Of a stretch of 5,362 nt of DNA, positions 4,584-5,362 are shown piece by piece. Positions within the stretch are counted from its first letter, which is position 1. The number at the start of each line of letters is the position of its first letter. Location of the stretch: contig JADDPY010000120.1 in NCBI GenBank assembly GCA_016781635.1, positions 3,600 through 8,961 of the forward strand, read 5' to 3'. A model generated the notes under the pieces. It was not told where the DNA came from, did no database searches, and saw only the letters and a program-made list of their open reading frames with translations. The translations under genes and the position numbers were made by a program. The stretch comes from Rubrobacter sp. Its GTDB lineage: Bacteria; Actinomycetota; Rubrobacteria; Rubrobacterales; Rubrobacteraceae.

Positions 4584-5362
4584 ATGAAAGCGTTCGTATT
4601 CCCAGGTCAGGGAGGTCTCGTGGCCGAACCGGAGGCACGGCTGTTGCCGACCATCCGCGAGGTTATAGGAGATCACATACCGGACCAGGTCAAGGTCTTC
4701 GCGAGCGCTGCAAAGGACGCCGACGAGAGCAGGAAGCTAGATCTCAGGCCGGACGTCGTCGCCGGGCACTCCCTGGGCGAGTACAGCGCCGCTTATGCCG
4801 CGGGCTGCTTCGACCTGGAGACCGGGATCTGGATCGTCGCCCAGCGCGACCGCTTTCTCGCCGAAGCGGCCAAGGAGGCGCCCGGCGGGATGGTCGCCAT
4901 TCTCAGGGCCGACCCCGAGGAGGTTGAGAGGGCGCTCGACGAGTCCGAGGGTTCCGTGGTAGCCAATTACAACAGCCCGCGCCAGACGGTCATCTCGGGC
5001 CTTCGGGGTGCGCTGGGGGATGCCGTCTCGAAGATTCGGGGCCGCGCCGTGCGTCTGAACGTCTCCTTCGCGGCTCACTCTCCGTACGTCGCCGCAGCGA
5101 GCGAAAAGATGCGCGAGGTCCTCGATGGCGTCGAGTTCAAGGTGCCGGAGTTCCCGATCGTGAGCGCCGTGGACGGGAGCGTCCTCGTGAGCGCCGAGGG
5201 TGTCAGGGAGGCCCTCAAGGGCCAGATGGTGGCGCCGGTTCGGTGGGTAAAAGTCGTCGAGACGCTCGCCCGCATGCGTGTCGAGGAGTGGGTCGAGCTC
5301 GGCGGGGGCGGCGTCCTTACCAGGATGCTCCGGGACTTCGAGCTGCCCTCCCTCAAGGGCGT
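4584..5362 (+). CDS. FabD-like malonyl-CoA:ACP malonyltransferase, short N-terminal region (cut by window edge)
   Basis: 259 residues are visible and the gene continues past the edge. The protein belongs to the acyltransferase family that loads malonyl groups onto acyl carrier protein for fatty acid or polyketide synthesis in the cytosol. Motifs: FPGQGG (6-11, oxyanion-hole Q9), GHSLGEYSAAYAAG (61-74, nucleophile S63), R88 (carboxylate-binding Arg117 of E. coli FabD), NYNSPRQTVISG (128-139), AAHSPYV (163-169, catalytic H165) and QMVAPVRW (214-221, Gln250 equivalent), then ELGGGGVLTRML where FabD has ExGPGKVL. The catalytic set is therefore complete. The oddity is that Q9 and S63 are 54 residues apart, against 81 in E. 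coli FabD, and the TQPA helix of that stretch is absent. The frame is intact and no in-frame ATG lies upstream, so this is not a mis-called start. It could be the housekeeping FabD of a divergent lineage or a specialised acyltransferase. No other fatty-acid genes are in view. Confidence 0.85.
   Translation, partial: MKAFVFPGQGGLVAEPEARLLPTIREVIGDHIPDQVKVFASAAKDADESRKLDLRPDVVAGHSLGEYSAAYAAGCFDLETGIWIVAQRDRFLAEAAKEAPGGMVAILRADPEEVERALDESEGSVVANYNSPRQTVISGLRGALGDAVSKIRGRAVRLNVSFAAHSPYVAAASEKMREVLDGVEFKVPEFPIVSAVDGSVLVSAEGVREALKGQMVAPVRWVKVVETLARMRVEEWVELGGGGVLTRMLRDFELPSLKG

Overview
High-GC, gene-dense bacterial DNA. Codons mostly end in G or C, and starts include GTG and probably TTG. Together with two starts that look leaderless, this suggests an actinobacterium, perhaps a deep-branching Rubrobacter-like lineage. 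The lineage is an inference from style, not from a marker gene.

Layout. Positions 1-422 (minus) hold the N-terminal 140 residues of a TerC/Alx-family membrane protein that runs off the left edge. A 474-base spacer follows. Next is a plus-strand pair: larB (897-1727), the NaAD carboxylase/hydrolase of nickel-pincer cofactor synthesis, and 11 bases later thpR (1739-2320), an RNA 2',3'-cyclic phosphodiesterase. Facing them on the minus strand are an unrecognised 183-residue protein with a CxH...CPSC putative zinc site (2483-3034) and, beyond its 3' end, a probable 32-residue single-pass membrane microprotein (2298-2396) whose end overlaps the end of thpR. Divergent from these is a lipid kinase of the diacylglycerol kinase/YegS family (3282-4169). 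After a 414-base spacer rich in inverted repeats comes a FabD-like malonyltransferase (4584 to the right edge, incomplete) with an unusually short N-terminal region.

The genes do not form one pathway. Two concern metals (TerC, LarB), two concern lipids (lipid kinase, FabD-like) and one concerns RNA ends (ThpR). The most unusual parts are the spacer before the fabD-like gene, with five copies of a 7-base word in both orientations and two further inverted repeats sharing half-sites; the shortened FabD-like enzyme itself; and the microprotein. No rRNA, tRNA, CRISPR array, insertion sequence or phage gene was seen.
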